A stretch of DNA of 56,884 nt from Dysgonomonas sp. 521 (GCF_010501055.1 NZ_QVMO01000017.1:1-56884), one strand, 5' to 3'. Shown: positions 7,932-18,039, numbered from the stretch's first letter. Notes: generated from the letters alone by a model not told the origin. Translations and numbers: made by a program.

Positions 7932-9131
7932 CTACCTATTCACTATTTCCATTGTATCCGAAGCTATCATATATTCTTCATCGGTAGGAACAACCATCAC
8001 AGTGACTTTAGAATCAGGGGTACTGATAACAGCCTCATCTCCATGAATTTCGTTGTTTTTATCTATATCAAGTTCGATACCCATATATTCCAGACCTTTA
8101 CAGACCTCCTCACGAACGGGCGAAGCGTTCTCTCCAATTCCTCCGGTAAACATAAGTACGTCTACACCTCCCAGCACAGCTGCATAAGCTCCCACGTACT
8201 TCTTAATACGGTGTACAAACATATCAAAAGCCAGAGCGGCACGCTCGTTACCTGCGTCTATAGCGGCACGTAGTTCGCGCATATCGGACGATACACCCGA
8301 GACTCCTAATAGCCCGCTATGTTTATTCACAAGAGTAGAGATAGCCTGTGTACCGATATTTTCCTTTTCCATGATAAAGGAAACAATACCGGCATCTACG
8401 TCTCCCGAACGGGTACCCATCAGCAAGCCTTCTACCGGGGTCATCCCCATAGATGTATCTACAGACTTACCACCGGCAATGGCAGCCAACGACCCGCCAT
8501 TCCCTATATGAGCCGTAATGATGCGTTGTTCTTCGAAAGGTACTCCCAATATATCACATCCCTTGCGCGATACATACCTGTGGCTCGTCCCATGAAATCC
8601 GTAACGGCGAATCGCATATTTCTCGTAGAGAGAGTATGGCAAGCCATACATATATGATTTTGGAGGCATGGTCTGATGGAACGCCGTATCGAATACGCCA
8701 ACCTGCGGAATATCGCCCATCAGCTCCTTTACGGCGTAGATACCTGCCAGATTTGGCGGGTTATGCAATGGTGCAAGCTCTATACACTCTTCCATCTTCT
8801 TAATTACCTCATGGGTAATACGCACACTGCTGTTAAATTCTTCGCCTCCATGTACCACACGGTGCCCTACAGCGTCTATTTCGTCCAGTGAAGCAATACA
8901 TCCGTATTTCTTACTCGTCAATACACCTAATATGTATTCTATACCGGCCTGATGTTCGAGGATTTCGCCTTCAAGAACAACTTTATCTCCGTTTGCCAGC
9001 GGGAACTTAAGAAAAGAACCTTTCAATCCGATTTTTTCGACCCCTCCCTGTGCTACTACGGCTTTGCTTTCCATGTCGAAAAGCTTATATTTTATAGAAG
9101 AACTTCCACAGTTCAATACTAATATCTTCAT
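7932..9131 (-). CDS. ackA: Acetate kinase
   Basis: 399 residues, the normal length for AckA, which makes ATP and acetate from acetyl phosphate in fermentation. It shows the acetokinase signatures LVLNCGSSSIKYKLF at the start and GVFDTAFHQTMP, plus RRYGFHGTSHRYVS, the glycine-rich TAHIGNGGS and the C-terminal FTGGIGENA. It is the last gene of a leftward cluster pta, hydroxyacyl-CoA dehydrogenase-like, ackA. The gap to the gene before it is only 4 bp, which implies coupled translation. A palindromic terminator follows. Confidence 0.98.
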   Translation of the reverse strand: MKILVLNCGSSSIKYKLFDMESKAVVAQGGVEKIGLKGSFLKFPLANGDKVVLEGEILEHQAGIEYILGVLTSKKYGCIASLDEIDAVGHRVVHGGEEFNSSVRITHEVIKKMEECIELAPLHNPPNLAGIYAVKELMGDIPQVGVFDTAFHQTMPPKSYMYGLPYSLYEKYAIRRYGFHGTSHRYVSRKGCDILGVPFEEQRIITAHIGNGGSLAAIAGGKSVDTSMGMTPVEGLLMGTRSGDVDAGIVSFIMEKENIGTQAISTLVNKHSGLLGVSGVSSDMRELRAAIDAGNERAALAFDMFVHRIKKYVGAYAAVLGGVDVLMFTGGIGENASPVREEVCKGLEYMGIELDIDKNNEIHGDEAVISTPDSKVTVMVVPTDEEYMIASDTMEIVNR

Positions 9132-9135
9132 GTCG

Positions 9136-10101
9136 TTAAATTAAATCGTTTGGTCCAATAATTTTTCCTGCGTCATCGTAAACATAGAAGCCCCGCTTTG
9201 TAGAGACACCCAGTTGCTTCGACCTGAACAGCCTCCACAGTACCGGTGTAGCCTTGTACTTCTTATCTCCATATTCATGGAACATATCTTCCATAAGCAT
9301 TACCAGCTTTTCGATACCCAGAATATCCGCCAGTTGGAAGATACCGAAGCGTTGCCCGAAAATAATGGTAAATTCTTTATCTATATCTTCTATCGATGCT
9401 ACATTTTCCATCCATATCTGGCATGCTTCGTTGAGCATGGTTATCATCATACGGAAACTTACCAGCCCGCTACTTTCGTGGACTTGTATTGCCGTATGCT
9501 TTATCATGTGCGCAAAGTAGTACATCTTATGCACAGCCTCTTCGGATGTGAACGTGCCTCTTACTACTTCCAGCAGGCGCGCATCGGTGTGCGACACAGG
9601 GAAGTGCAAGCTGATACAACGGCTTTTGTATTTGAGGTCTGCCGCCAATTCACTGATGATAACAGTGGTGGCGTTGGTAGCGATGATAGCATCGGGAGCC
9701 AGAACTTGTTCCAGATTGCGAAAGACTTCTTTGCGCAGTTCTGTACTTCGTTCGCCGTCTACATCGTAACGGATACATTCGATGACGAAGTCACAATCTT
9801 TCAAATCCTGATAGTTGAGCGTACCTTTGATGCGTCCCATTGTCGCACGCTTTTCTCCCTGGGTAAGCCCCCAGTTCTCTATTTTGGTATCCAGCCTGTT
9901 TTCTATATCGCTGAAGGCTATCTGTATCCTCTCGTCGGAGACTTCTACAAATGTTACTTCCATACCCGACAATGCTATAAGACTGACAATATGCCTGCCA
10001 TCGCGGCCGCAGCCCACGACTCCAATCTTAGAGAAGAGCGACCTCTTTTTATGTTTTGTGCTTAACCCATACTCTTCGATAGGTTCTATTATTTCTGCCA
10101 T
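9136..10101 (-). CDS. 3-hydroxyacyl-CoA dehydrogenase family protein, divergent
   Basis: 321 residues in the two-domain layout of 3-hydroxybutyryl-CoA dehydrogenases: an N-terminal Rossmann domain, then a helical C-terminal domain ending in TKRGFYVYD. The dinucleotide motif reads VGCGRDGRH (29-37) instead of the usual GxGxMG. The catalytic-histidine block reads SLHFPVSHTDARLLEVV, where typical enzymes have HFFNP followed by LVE. The His is kept but the NP is not. The first 20 residues are an unusual charged leader. Its position between pta and ackA suggests a role at the acetyl-CoA branch point, perhaps NADH reoxidation towards butyrate. The changed motifs leave activity open. Confidence 0.8.
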   Translation of the reverse strand: MAEIIEPIEEYGLSTKHKKRSLFSKIGVVGCGRDGRHIVSLIALSGMEVTFVEVSDERIQIAFSDIENRLDTKIENWGLTQGEKRATMGRIKGTLNYQDLKDCDFVIECIRYDVDGERSTELRKEVFRNLEQVLAPDAIIATNATTVIISELAADLKYKSRCISLHFPVSHTDARLLEVVRGTFTSEEAVHKMYYFAHMIKHTAIQVHESSGLVSFRMMITMLNEACQIWMENVASIEDIDKEFTIIFGQRFGIFQLADILGIEKLVMLMEDMFHEYGDKKYKATPVLWRLFRSKQLGVSTKRGFYVYDDAGKIIGPNDLI

Positions 10102-10121
10102 AAATTATTTTAAATTAGGAG

Positions 10122-10186
10122 TTATGAATTGTAAATTATAGATTACGAGTTTTCACTCAGGCATATCCATAATTTATAATTCATAA
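10122..10186. repeat. Inverted repeat in the pta to dehydrogenase spacer
   Basis: 18-bp arms (10122-10139 and 10169-10186) pair with one G-T, giving an AT-rich hairpin built of TTATGAATT and TAAATTAT words. It lies inside the putative operon and could attenuate the transcript or stabilise the upstream message. Confidence 0.65.
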
Positions 10187-10195
10187 TTTACATCT

Positions 10196-11203
10196 TTATT
10201 TTTTTGCTGCTATAGCCTGATTAGCCGCAATAGCGACCATATTATATATATCGCTTACCGAGCATCCGCGCGACAGGTCATTTACCGGAGCAGCCATTCC
10301 CTGAAGAATTGGGCCTACAGCTTCGGCTCCGCCCAGGCGTTGCACCAGTTTGTATGCTATATTCCCTACTTCCAGCGAAGGGAATACAAGCACGTTGGCG
10401 TGTCCGGCTACATCGCTATCCGGCGCTTTTTGTTTCCCTACGGCCGAAACGAGAGCCGCATCTGCCTGTAATTCGCCGTCAATTTTCATCGAAGGATCTA
10501 TCTTCTGAGCCAGTTGTGTAGCTTCTATTACTTTATCTACCATCGGATGTTTCGCGCTACCTTTTGTGGAGAAACTCAGGATGGCTACTTGCGGTTCTTC
10601 CCCTACCAGCGCCTTTGCTGTGCGCCCTGTAGCCACTGCGATCTCCGCTAGCTGGGATGCTGTAGGATCCGGCGTCACGGCACAATCGGCAAAGACAAGC
10701 AATCCGTCTTTACCATACTGTTTCTGGCTGGTAAACATCAAAAAAGCACCTGATACCACGCTGATCCCCGGTGCTGTCTTTATTATCTGCAATGCTGGGC
10801 GAAGCACATCGCCTGTTGTATTTTTAGCTCCGGCTATTTCGCCGTCAGCATCCCCGTTCTTTATCATCAGACAGGCTATGTACAATGGGTCTTCTGCCAG
10901 CTTAGCGGCTTGTTCTATTGTTAAGCCTTTAGATTTCCTCAGTTCGAAAAGAAGATTTGTATACACTTCTTTCTTCTCATAATTCTGCGGGTCGAGAATT
11001 GTCGCTTTATCTATATTCTTCAGGCCGAGATTTGCCGCGAGGTCTTTTACCTCTTTCACATTCCCGATAAGAATAATATCAGCAACACCGTCATTAAGCA
11101 ACTCGTCCGCCGCTTTTATTGTCCGTTCTTCTGTTCCTTCAGGCAACACGATACGCTGTTTGTTCGCTTTAGCCCTTTCTACAATTTGTTTAATTAAATC
11201 CAT
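10196..11203 (-). CDS. pta: Phosphate acetyltransferase
   Basis: 335 residues, matching the short Pta form that has only the catalytic PTA/PTB domain. It interconverts acetyl-CoA and acetyl phosphate, which AckA then uses to make ATP. Visible blocks are [18 protein letters not shown] near the start, the central [33 protein letters not shown], and the C-terminal [20 protein letters not shown]. The frame remains open 26 codons upstream from a TTG, but that stretch contains the promoter and MDLIKQIV at 11203 is the family start. It is the first gene of the leftward cluster. Confidence 0.97.
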   Translation of the reverse strand: MDLIKQIVERAKANKQRIVLPEGTEERTIKAADELLNDGVADIILIGNVKEVKDLAANLGLKNIDKATILDPQNYEKKEVYTNLLFELRKSKGLTIEQAAKLAEDPLYIACLMIKNGDADGEIAGAKNTTGDVLRPALQIIKTAPGISVVSGAFLMFTSQKQYGKDGLLVFADCAVTPDPTASQLAEIAVATGRTAKALVGEEPQVAILSFSTKGSAKHPMVDKVIEATQLAQKIDPSMKIDGELQADAALVSAVGKQKAPDSDVAGHANVLVFPSLEVGNIAYKLVQRLGGAEAVGPILQGMAAPVNDLSRGCSVSDIYNMVAIAANQAIAAKK

Positions 11204-11269
11204 GATATATGATATGTTTATATTCCCTTTACCGAGGTCAGGATAAATCCTGATTTTATAAAAATCGAG

Positions 11270-11306
11270 CAAATATAGCAAAAAATGTAAACTGTACTTT
11301 ACATTT
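11270..11306 (-). promoter_or_regulatory. pta promoter with palindromic operator candidate
   Basis: On the minus strand TATATTTG (11277-11270) matches the Bacteroidetes -7 box TAnnTTTG. Just upstream is a perfect dyad, AAATGTAAA (11283-11291), 6-bp spacer, TTTACATTT (11298-11306), placed over the expected -33 region. It has the look of a dimeric repressor or CRP/FNR-type site (TGTAA-N8-TTACA). The regulator is not identified. Confidence 0.6.
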
Positions 11307-11350
11307 TAGCACTAAATATTCAGACTAATATGAAATAAGTTAAAAAAATA

Positions 11351-11899
11351 TTACTTCCATTGCCAGCTTAAATTCCGGATAAACGGGAAATTGTTGTTTT
11401 CCTCATATACTGCCAGTTGTTTCTCCAGTTCTTCCACTTCCTTAATTTTTTCTTTGGGAATAACGATACAAACAAACTGGTTCATCATTATAAAAAAATA
11501 TTTACCTGTCTCGGTGACATCCTTGATGTCATGTATATTAAAATAGCTATGGCCTCTGGGTGTGACGACTTCTATAACATCGCTACCCAATAAAAGTTTT
11601 ATATTATAGGGTGAGTAATCTTTCATATTCTCATTTACCTGCCGCTTGCACATCCGCTTGTAGAACCAAGCTGACCACTGCGGATAAAAAATGAAAAACA
11701 ACACGGCCGAAGCTATAAAGACATAAGCCAGAATGCTGTGCAAGTCATCAAATAAAAGGATAAGACCGAAGAGGAGGGATAATCCGGGTAAACGGAAACG
11801 GTCAATTTTTTGCCGCTTATTATATTTCTCATCCTGAGACATATTATACAGTTGCAGTTCCAGATAATCCTCTGTTGTCAGTATATAGTTAAGTTCCAT
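11351..11899 (-). CDS. YcxB-like membrane protein
   Basis: 182 residues with the YcxB-like layout: an N-terminal LTTEDYLELQLY segment, two adjacent hydrophobic helices (about residues 42-80), a KRM linker, then a C-terminal beta domain with GHSYFNIHDIKDVTETGKYFF and a FVCIVIPKEKI strand. The function of the family is unknown. The frame extends 13 codons upstream to 11938 (MKQALKGLS), but that part overlaps a GAGCCTGTTT repeat word, so MELNYI was chosen. It is flanked by pta upstream and aguB downstream and has no clear operon partner. Confidence 0.75.
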   Translation of the reverse strand: MELNYILTTEDYLELQLYNMSQDEKYNKRQKIDRFRLPGLSLLFGLILLFDDLHSILAYVFIASAVLFFIFYPQWSAWFYKRMCKRQVNENMKDYSPYNIKLLLGSDVIEVVTPRGHSYFNIHDIKDVTETGKYFFIMMNQFVCIVIPKEKIKEVEELEKQLAVYEENNNFPFIRNLSWQWK

Positions 11900-12222
11900 A
11901 TTGTTTTCAGGGCTCAAGCCTTTTAGAGCCTGTTTCAATTTTAGCGAAAATTTTTATTACAGGTTCAGGTCAATAGTTCTTACAATTTTTTTTAGGCTCT
12001 TTTTAGCGTATTTTTGGCTCCGCCGATTTTCAATTCCCTTTTTACTCTTGGTTTAGCCCGCTAATTAGCTCCGCTGACCGTTGGTTCGGCTAGCAAAAAT
12101 GATAAAATACATCTAAAATATCAGGAACAGTCTCTCGTCCCCATCTCCTTGACTGATTTTGCATTACAAGCCGGTATAAAAGCCCCAGCGCTGTTTTTAG
12201 CATACGATCGTTTTGTGTTTCT
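11900..12222. other. Gene-free spacer, 323 bp
   Basis: T-rich DNA with a fragment of the GAGCCTGTTT word also seen at 15318-15364 and two related words, GGCTCCGCCGA (about 12016) and GCTCCGCTGACC (about 12069). No hairpin terminator, promoter or protein gene could be supported. Confidence 0.5.
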
Positions 12223-13098
12223 TCAATCAATAAACCGCTTCGTTATACCCCCGAAAGCATCGATACGCCTGTCGCGGAAAAATGGCCACCAGCGGCGTAC
12301 CTGTTCCGAACGTTTCATGTCTATTTCTACTATCTGTACTTCTTCCTTGTCGTTGGATGCCTGCCGTAGTATCTCTCCCTGTGGCCCTGCTACAAAGCTG
12401 TTTCCCCAGAAAGTGATCCCGTTTGTCTGCCCCGATGGGTCGGGCTCGTATCCGGTACGGTTTACAGAAATTACATGTAGCCCGTTTGCTACGGCATGCC
12501 CACGTTGAGAGATAACCCATGCGCCAAGCTGACGGGCTTTCTCTTCCTCCGTATCGGTAGATTCCCATCCTATAGCTGTAGGGTAAATAAGCATATCGGC
12601 ACCTGCCATTGCCATCAGGCGGGCAGCTTCGGGATACCATTGATCCCAGCAAACCAGCACACCCAGTTTACCCAGAGAGGTTTCAATGGGCTTAAAACCT
12701 AAGTCGCCGGGAGTAAAGTAGAATTTTTCGTAATAGGCCGGATCGTCCGGTATGTGCATCTTGCGGTATTTACCTGCGATAGTACCATCCTTTTCTATCA
12801 CTACGGCTGTGTTGTGATACAATCCCGGAGCACGGCGTTCAAAGAGGGATAGTACGACAACCACTCCCAACTCTTTAGCCAAAGTACCGAATTCATCTGT
12901 AGACGGTCCCGGTATTGTTTCGGCCAGATCGAAAATATCGGTATCCTCTACCTGACAGAAATAAAGCGAATTATGCAATTCCTGCAGAACGATAAGTTGA
13001 GCGCCTTGTTCCGCAGCCTTTCTTATTTTACCTTTAAGCCCCTGTATGTTTTTTTGTATATCAGGTGTATTTGCCTGTTGTATGATTCCTATTTTCAT
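12223..13098 (-). CDS. aguB: N-carbamoylputrescine amidase
   Basis: 291 residues of the nitrilase superfamily. The catalytic triad is visible: Glu40 in LQELHNS, Lys113 in KYRKMHIPDD and Cys150 in VCWDQWYPE. NRTGYEP and FWGNSFVAGPQGE match the AguB subgroup, which releases putrescine, CO2 and ammonia from N-carbamoylputrescine. Agmatine deiminase, which makes that substrate, is encoded upstream in the same leftward operon, so the assignment rests on both motif and context. The C-terminal RRWWPFFRDRRIDAFGG block is also typical. Confidence 0.93.
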   Translation of the reverse strand: MKIGIIQQANTPDIQKNIQGLKGKIRKAAEQGAQLIVLQELHNSLYFCQVEDTDIFDLAETIPGPSTDEFGTLAKELGVVVVLSLFERRAPGLYHNTAVVIEKDGTIAGKYRKMHIPDDPAYYEKFYFTPGDLGFKPIETSLGKLGVLVCWDQWYPEAARLMAMAGADMLIYPTAIGWESTDTEEEKARQLGAWVISQRGHAVANGLHVISVNRTGYEPDPSGQTNGITFWGNSFVAGPQGEILRQASNDKEEVQIVEIDMKRSEQVRRWWPFFRDRRIDAFGGITKRFID

Positions 13099-13168
13099 AA
13101 TCTATTATAAGTTAGCCCCACCCCTCTTGCAGGTCTTATTTCCCCCTTTGGAGGAAGAGGGGATGGCG

Positions 13169-13393
13169 TTAATCCGGTAATTTAATCGAATCCGGAGACA
13201 TTTCTACATGCTTCTCAAACTCTTCGATCCTTAATTTTATATCATCCAGAAATTCCTGAGTACAGCCTCCTTTTTCGGCATCCAGATAATACTGCCTGAG
13301 TAAAGGTAAGAATAATATATCGTTGCCGGAAAACACCATTGCCGGAACATCATTCTTTATACATCTTAATAGTAGCGCTTTCTGATCTTTCAT
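13169..13393 (-). CDS. Small uncharacterised protein between aguA and aguB
   Basis: A 74-residue, mostly helical, acidic protein (MKDQKALLLRC at the start, SIKLPD at the end) with no membrane segment. Its ATG follows the aguA stop by 7 bp, so it is probably co-translated. The 70 bp to aguB carry CCCC/GGGG-rich hairpin words. I do not recognise a family. Its place in a polyamine operon suggests an accessory or regulatory role, but this is context only. Confidence 0.65.
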   Translation of the reverse strand: MKDQKALLLRCIKNDVPAMVFSGNDILFLPLLRQYYLDAEKGGCTQEFLDDIKLRIEEFEKHVEMSPDSIKLPD

Positions 13394-13400
13394 AGAATAA

Positions 13401-14435
13401 TTAAATAAATCCTTCCGGATATTGCATTGTTATACAATGTAAAGAGCCATGCTGACGAATTAATGGGGAACAGTCGATCCCGATAATTTCCCGTGTAGGA
13501 AACGCTTTCTGCAACTGCTTCTTTGCCTGATTGTCCTTTTCTAAATCATTATAAAACGGTAATAATACGACATCGTTCATTATGAGAAAGTTGGCATAAG
13601 TAGCGGGAAGCCTTTCATTATCCTCATCATATACGGCTTTTGCCATCGGCAAGGTTATCAGCCGGTATGGATTCCCCTGATAGTCGGTGAATGATTTCAG
13701 CTGTTCTTCCATTTTCGATAATGCCTCGTAATGCTCGTCATCTTTATCTTCACATTTTACATAGGCTATCGTATGCTCGTCACAGTAGCGGGCAAGTGTA
13801 TCTATATGGCTATCGGTATCGTCTCCGGCTAAATATCCGTGGTCTAGCCAAAGTACCCTGTCCAGCCCGAAACTTTTTTTCAGGTAATCTTCTATCCCGT
13901 CTTTCGGCAGAAAGGAATTTCTATTCGGAGAAAGCAGGCATTCAGTAGTTGTCAACAATGTCCCTTTTCCGTCCGACTCCAATGCTCCGCCTTCTAAAGC
14001 GAAATCTTTTTTATTGATAAGCTCAACATCGCGGCCAAACACATTATTCTTAAACAAGCCTCTTGTTATCCGGTTATCAAAGTTGGAGGCAAATTTGAGC
14101 CCCCAGCCATTGAAAGTAAAATCATAGACTTGCTTCTTCCCTTTGTTAAAGACAGATATACCGCTGTGGTCGCGTGCCCACGTATCATTAGTTGGTAGTT
14201 CTACCAATATAAGATTATGGAGTAAATCTGTTTTATTACCCAATTCATATCTGACCAATCCGGCATCATGGCAAACGACTATAAGCTTTTGCCTTTTCAG
14301 TATTTCCGTAGCTATATTTACATAACATGCCGTCACTTCTTCCAACATGTATCCCCAATCCGTCTTGGGATGAGGCCATGTTAGTTGTACGGCACTTTGC
14401 GGATACCACTCGGGTGGGAAAAATATAGAATTCAT
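13401..14435 (-). CDS. aguA: Agmatine deiminase family protein
   Basis: 344 residues of the Porphyromonas-type peptidylarginine deiminase family. NDTWARDHSGI and FNGWGLKF carry conserved substrate-binding residues, DHGYLAGDDTDSHIDTLARY holds the catalytic His and Asp, and the C-terminal HGSLHCITMQYP holds the nucleophilic Cys. There is no signal peptide, which fits intracellular agmatine deiminase rather than secreted PPAD. The product, N-carbamoylputrescine, is the substrate of AguB encoded two genes downstream. The frame extends 14 codons upstream, but MNSIFFPPEWYPQ is the family start. Confidence 0.93.
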   Translation of the reverse strand: MNSIFFPPEWYPQSAVQLTWPHPKTDWGYMLEEVTACYVNIATEILKRQKLIVVCHDAGLVRYELGNKTDLLHNLILVELPTNDTWARDHSGISVFNKGKKQVYDFTFNGWGLKFASNFDNRITRGLFKNNVFGRDVELINKKDFALEGGALESDGKGTLLTTTECLLSPNRNSFLPKDGIEDYLKKSFGLDRVLWLDHGYLAGDDTDSHIDTLARYCDEHTIAYVKCEDKDDEHYEALSKMEEQLKSFTDYQGNPYRLITLPMAKAVYDEDNERLPATYANFLIMNDVVLLPFYNDLEKDNQAKKQLQKAFPTREIIGIDCSPLIRQHGSLHCITMQYPEGFI

Positions 14436-14482
14436 TATTGATCCGGTTTTAGATAATTCAAGCCAACAAAAATACAAAATAA

Positions 14483-15292
14483 TTACAATAATATCCCACC
14501 TGTTACTATCCGTCCGGAATGAATCGTTTGCCGGCGCGCCGAAAATAACAACTCAGGATTAGAGTATGTACAAAGACCTGCTTTCTCGATATTACCGATA
14601 GGGATTCCCGCTTCTGCTAAAAGAAGTCCATTCGCGGCTTCAAGGTTGATATGCATTTTCCCGCTTACATGATTCCGGTAAGCAATATCTCCGATTGAAA
14701 AACCTGCCTGAATGAAAGCCTCTACAACTTCCTCCCCTACCTCAAAGTGTTTCTGCGAGATGCAAGGGCCTATTCCGGCAAGTAGATGTTTGGGATTACT
14801 GTCGAACCTCTCCATCATTTTCAGGATAGTCTTTCTTACGATTTTAGCCACTGTCCCCTTCCATCCGGCATGTACAGCCGCAAGGATATGCCGTTTAGTA
14901 TCATATATCAATATGGGTACACAGTCGGCCGTGGTTACTCCTATGCAAATATCTTTCCGGTCTGTAATCAGGGCATCGACACCATTCATCAGGCTTGCCT
15001 TTTCTAAATCGCTTTTGTACAGGAATGCTTCATCTATGATTTGAATCCGGTCATTATGAGTCTGATAGGGTAAGTACAGATTTTCTACAGAAATGCCAAT
15101 TATATTTGCCAGATGTTCCTGATTCTCATTCACACTTTCGGGATCATCCCCGGAATAAGGGCTAAGGTTTAGAGAAGCATACGTCCCGGTGCTGGCACCT
15201 CCGTGTATCGTTGTGGAAAAATTGAACAAATTCCCTTTAGGAAAGGCGTTAAACATTAACAGATCAAGACCTTTATTTTGAATTATTTCCAT
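14483..15292 (-). CDS. pgeF: YfiH/PgeF family copper oxidase / purine nucleosidase-like protein
   Basis: 269 residues with all YfiH landmarks: TADCVPILIYD, VHAGWKGT and GIGPCIS, giving the His-Cys-His metal site. Family members have been described as multicopper polyphenol oxidases, purine nucleoside phosphorylases and cell-wall editing factors (PgeF), so the exact role here is open. It is the first gene of the leftward set pgeF, aguA, small protein, aguB, with a 47-bp gap to aguA. clpB lies upstream on the same strand beyond an inverted repeat. Confidence 0.88.
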   Translation of the reverse strand: MEIIQNKGLDLLMFNAFPKGNLFNFSTTIHGGASTGTYASLNLSPYSGDDPESVNENQEHLANIIGISVENLYLPYQTHNDRIQIIDEAFLYKSDLEKASLMNGVDALITDRKDICIGVTTADCVPILIYDTKRHILAAVHAGWKGTVAKIVRKTILKMMERFDSNPKHLLAGIGPCISQKHFEVGEEVVEAFIQAGFSIGDIAYRNHVSGKMHINLEAANGLLLAEAGIPIGNIEKAGLCTYSNPELLFSARRQTIHSGRIVTGGILL

Positions 15293-15317
15293 ACCAAACG
15301 GCGATTATTTTAACAAC

Positions 15318-15364
15318 TTAGAGCCTGTTTAAATTTTATTCGTCCAAATTTATACAGGCTCTAA
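15318..15364. repeat. Inverted repeat between clpB and pgeF
   Basis: Perfect 11-bp arms TTAGAGCCTGT (15318-15328) and ACAGGCTCTAA (15354-15364). The hairpin starts 2 bp after the clpB stop and may end that transcript, though no T run follows. The same GAGCCTGTTT word occurs near 11923. Confidence 0.7.
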
Positions 15365-15366
15365 AC

Positions 15367-17958
15367 TTAATTCTTAAAGTCTAATTCCCCATCCTTCATA
15401 TCGATGACAATCGGGGAAGATTTATCTATAGTCCCTGCCAGCAATTGCCTTGACAGAGGGTCTAAGACCATGCGTTGTATAACCCTTTTTACTGGGCGGG
15501 CACCAAACTCGGGATCAAACCCCATCCGGGCAATCCAGTCAATGGCGGCATCGGTGAATTCGAGTTTTACTCCATTGCCTTTCAGCATCTTTATCACACT
15601 GCCGAGCTGAATACGGACAACCTGTTCGATCTCTTTCAGGTTCAATGGTTCAAACATGATAACCTCGTCTATACGGTTCAGGAATTCGGGACGGATAGTT
15701 ACTTTCAGCATATCCAAAACCTCTTTCTTGGTCTTTTCAACCACTTCGTCATGATTGTTAGGTGTGATACCCGCAAAATTTTCACGGATAAGCGGCGAGC
15801 CCATATTAGAGGTCATAATGATAATTGTGTTCTTGAAGTTTACCACACGCCCTTTATTATCAGTCAACCGCCCATCGTCCAATACCTGCAACAAGACATT
15901 GAACACATCGGGATGCGCCTTTTCTATCTCATCAAATAAGATAACCGAATACGGTTTGCGGCGGATAGCATTAGTCAACTGCCCTCCTTCATCATAACCC
16001 ACATATCCCGGAGGCGCCCCGATAAGGCGTGTAGCGCTGAATTTCTCCTGATATTCACTCATATCTATACGGGTCAGCATATTCTCGTCATCGAACAGGA
16101 ACTCTGCCAGCGCCTTTCCCAATTCGGTTTTCCCAACACCGGTCGTACCTAAGAAGATAAACGAACCGATAGGACGTTTTGGGTCTTGCAATCCTGCTCG
16201 GCTACGGCGAATAGCGTTCGACACAGCCGAAATAGCCTCATCCTGCCCAATAACACGCTTGTGCAGTTCGTCTTCCAGATTCAGCAGTTTCTCTTTTTCA
16301 CTTTGCAGCATCTTGTTGACCGGAATACCTGTCCAACGGGAAACGACATCGGCAATATCGTAAGAATCAACTTCCTCCTTTACCATCGCCTGACTACCCT
16401 GCATATCGTGCAACTGAGACTGCAAGCGTTCTATATCAGTTTCCAGGTCTTTTATCTTACCATAACGCAATTCGGCTACCTTTCCATAGTCGCCTTCGCG
16501 CTCCGCTTTATCCGCCTCGAACTTGGCATTCTCTATATCAACCTTATCCTGCTGTATCTTATTAATGACTTCACGTTCGGACTGCCATTTAGCTTTGAGC
16601 CCGGTCTCTTCTTCTTTCAGCTTACTGATTTCCTTCGTAAGTTCCGCCTCTTTCAGTGTATCGTTTTCGCGGCGGATAGCCTCACGTTCGATCTCCAGTT
16701 GCTTGATACGGCGGCTCTTTTCATCCAGTTCTTCGGGCACGGAGTCTACTTCCATACGAAGTTTGGCTGCCGCCTCGTCCATCAGGTCGATAGCCTTATC
16801 CGGCAAAAATCGGTCTGTTATGTAGCGGCTCGATAACTGTACCGCCGCAATAATGGCCTCATCTTTGATACGTACCTTATGATGGTTCTCATACTTTTCT
16901 TTCAGTCCGCGCAGGATGGAGATTGCATCCAGTTCGGTAGGTTCGTCCACCATAACCACCTGGAAACGGCGTTCAAGCGCTTTATCTTTTTCAAAATATT
17001 TCTGATATTCATCCAACGTTGTCGCCCCGATAGAACGAAGTTCGCCACGGGCAAGCGCCGGCTTCAGGATATTGGCGGCATCCATAGCCCCCTCGCTTTT
17101 ACCCGCGCCTACAAGGGTATGTATCTCATCTATGAAAAGGATTATCTCCCCTTCGGCTTTAACTACCTCATTAACCACCGATTTCAGGCGTTCTTCAAAC
17201 TCACCTTTGTATTTTGCTCCGGCAATCAGGGCACCCATATCAAGCGAGTATATCTGTTTACTTTTCAGATTCTCGGGCACGTCTCCTCGTACGATACGGT
17301 GGGCAAGCCCCTCGGCAATCGCCGTTTTACCTGTACCCGGCTCTCCTATAAGTATCGGGTTATTCTTCGTACGGCGGCTAAGTATCTGTAGTACACGGCG
17401 TATTTCTTCATCACGGCCGATAACAGGATCGAGTTTACCGTCTTTTGCCCTTTGCGTCAGGTTGATAGCATATTTTTCTAACGATTGGTATGTATCTTCT
17501 GCTGCCTCGCTGGTCACATTGCTCCCTTTGCGGAGTTCATTGATAGCCTGTTGCAGCTCCTTTTCGGAAATACCGGCATCTTTCAGCATACGTGCGGCCG
17601 AACTGTTTCCGGACAGTAAACCTAACAACAGATGCTCGATGGAGATAAACTGGTCGCCCATCTTTTTGGCATAATCCATCGCCTTCTCCAGAGCAGCGTT
17701 ACTCTCCCTGCTCAGATAGGCTTCGCCCCCACCCGATACTTTCGGATAAGAATCGATATCCTTGCTGAGGATTGAAGTCAGATGTCCGGGATTAGCCCCT
17801 AACTTTTGGAAAAGAAAATTCACTACACTTTCTCCTGTCATTATCACTCCGAGGAGGATATGGGCAGGTTCAATAGCCTGTTGTCCTTTTTCTTTTGTTA
17901 TCTCGATAGCCTTTTGTAAGGCTTCACGGGATTTTATTGTATAATCATTGAGATTCAT
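15367..17958 (-). CDS. clpB: ATP-dependent chaperone ClpB
   Basis: 863 residues, the normal ClpB length. Domains in order: N-terminal Clp repeat domain (about 1-145), first AAA+ module with Walker A GEPGTGKT and Walker [10 protein letters not shown], a long coiled-coil middle domain (about 400-520, rich in Glu, Lys and Arg), second AAA+ module with GTTGVGKTE and [12 protein letters not shown], and a C-terminal D2-small domain. The middle domain separates it from ClpA and ClpC and permits work with DnaK to extract aggregated proteins. A -7 box TACCTTTG lies upstream at 18047-18040. Confidence 0.98.
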   Translation of the reverse strand: MNLNDYTIKSREALQKAIEITKEKGQQAIEPAHILLGVIMTGESVVNFLFQKLGANPGHLTSILSKDIDSYPKVSGGGEAYLSRESNAALEKAMDYAKKMGDQFISIEHLLLGLLSGNSSAARMLKDAGISEKELQQAINELRKGSNVTSEAAEDTYQSLEKYAINLTQRAKDGKLDPVIGRDEEIRRVLQILSRRTKNNPILIGEPGTGKTAIAEGLAHRIVRGDVPENLKSKQIYSLDMGALIAGAKYKGEFEERLKSVVNEVVKAEGEIILFIDEIHTLVGAGKSEGAMDAANILKPALARGELRSIGATTLDEYQKYFEKDKALERRFQVVMVDEPTELDAISILRGLKEKYENHHKVRIKDEAIIAAVQLSSRYITDRFLPDKAIDLMDEAAAKLRMEVDSVPEELDEKSRRIKQLEIEREAIRRENDTLKEAELTKEISKLKEEETGLKAKWQSEREVINKIQQDKVDIENAKFEADKAEREGDYGKVAELRYGKIKDLETDIERLQSQLHDMQGSQAMVKEEVDSYDIADVVSRWTGIPVNKMLQSEKEKLLNLEDELHKRVIGQDEAISAVSNAIRRSRAGLQDPKRPIGSFIFLGTTGVGKTELGKALAEFLFDDENMLTRIDMSEYQEKFSATRLIGAPPGYVGYDEGGQLTNAIRRKPYSVILFDEIEKAHPDVFNVLLQVLDDGRLTDNKGRVVNFKNTIIIMTSNMGSPLIRENFAGITPNNHDEVVEKTKKEVLDMLKVTIRPEFLNRIDEVIMFEPLNLKEIEQVVRIQLGSVIKMLKGNGVKLEFTDAAIDWIARMGFDPEFGARPVKRVIQRMVLDPLSRQLLAGTIDKSSPIVIDMKDGELDFKN

Positions 17959-18039
17959 ATATTTAACGTTTTTGCTTTTTTATTTATTAAGTTCCTATGT
18001 TTGTATTTCTGTTTGTTTTTAATAATTCAAATTACTTGC

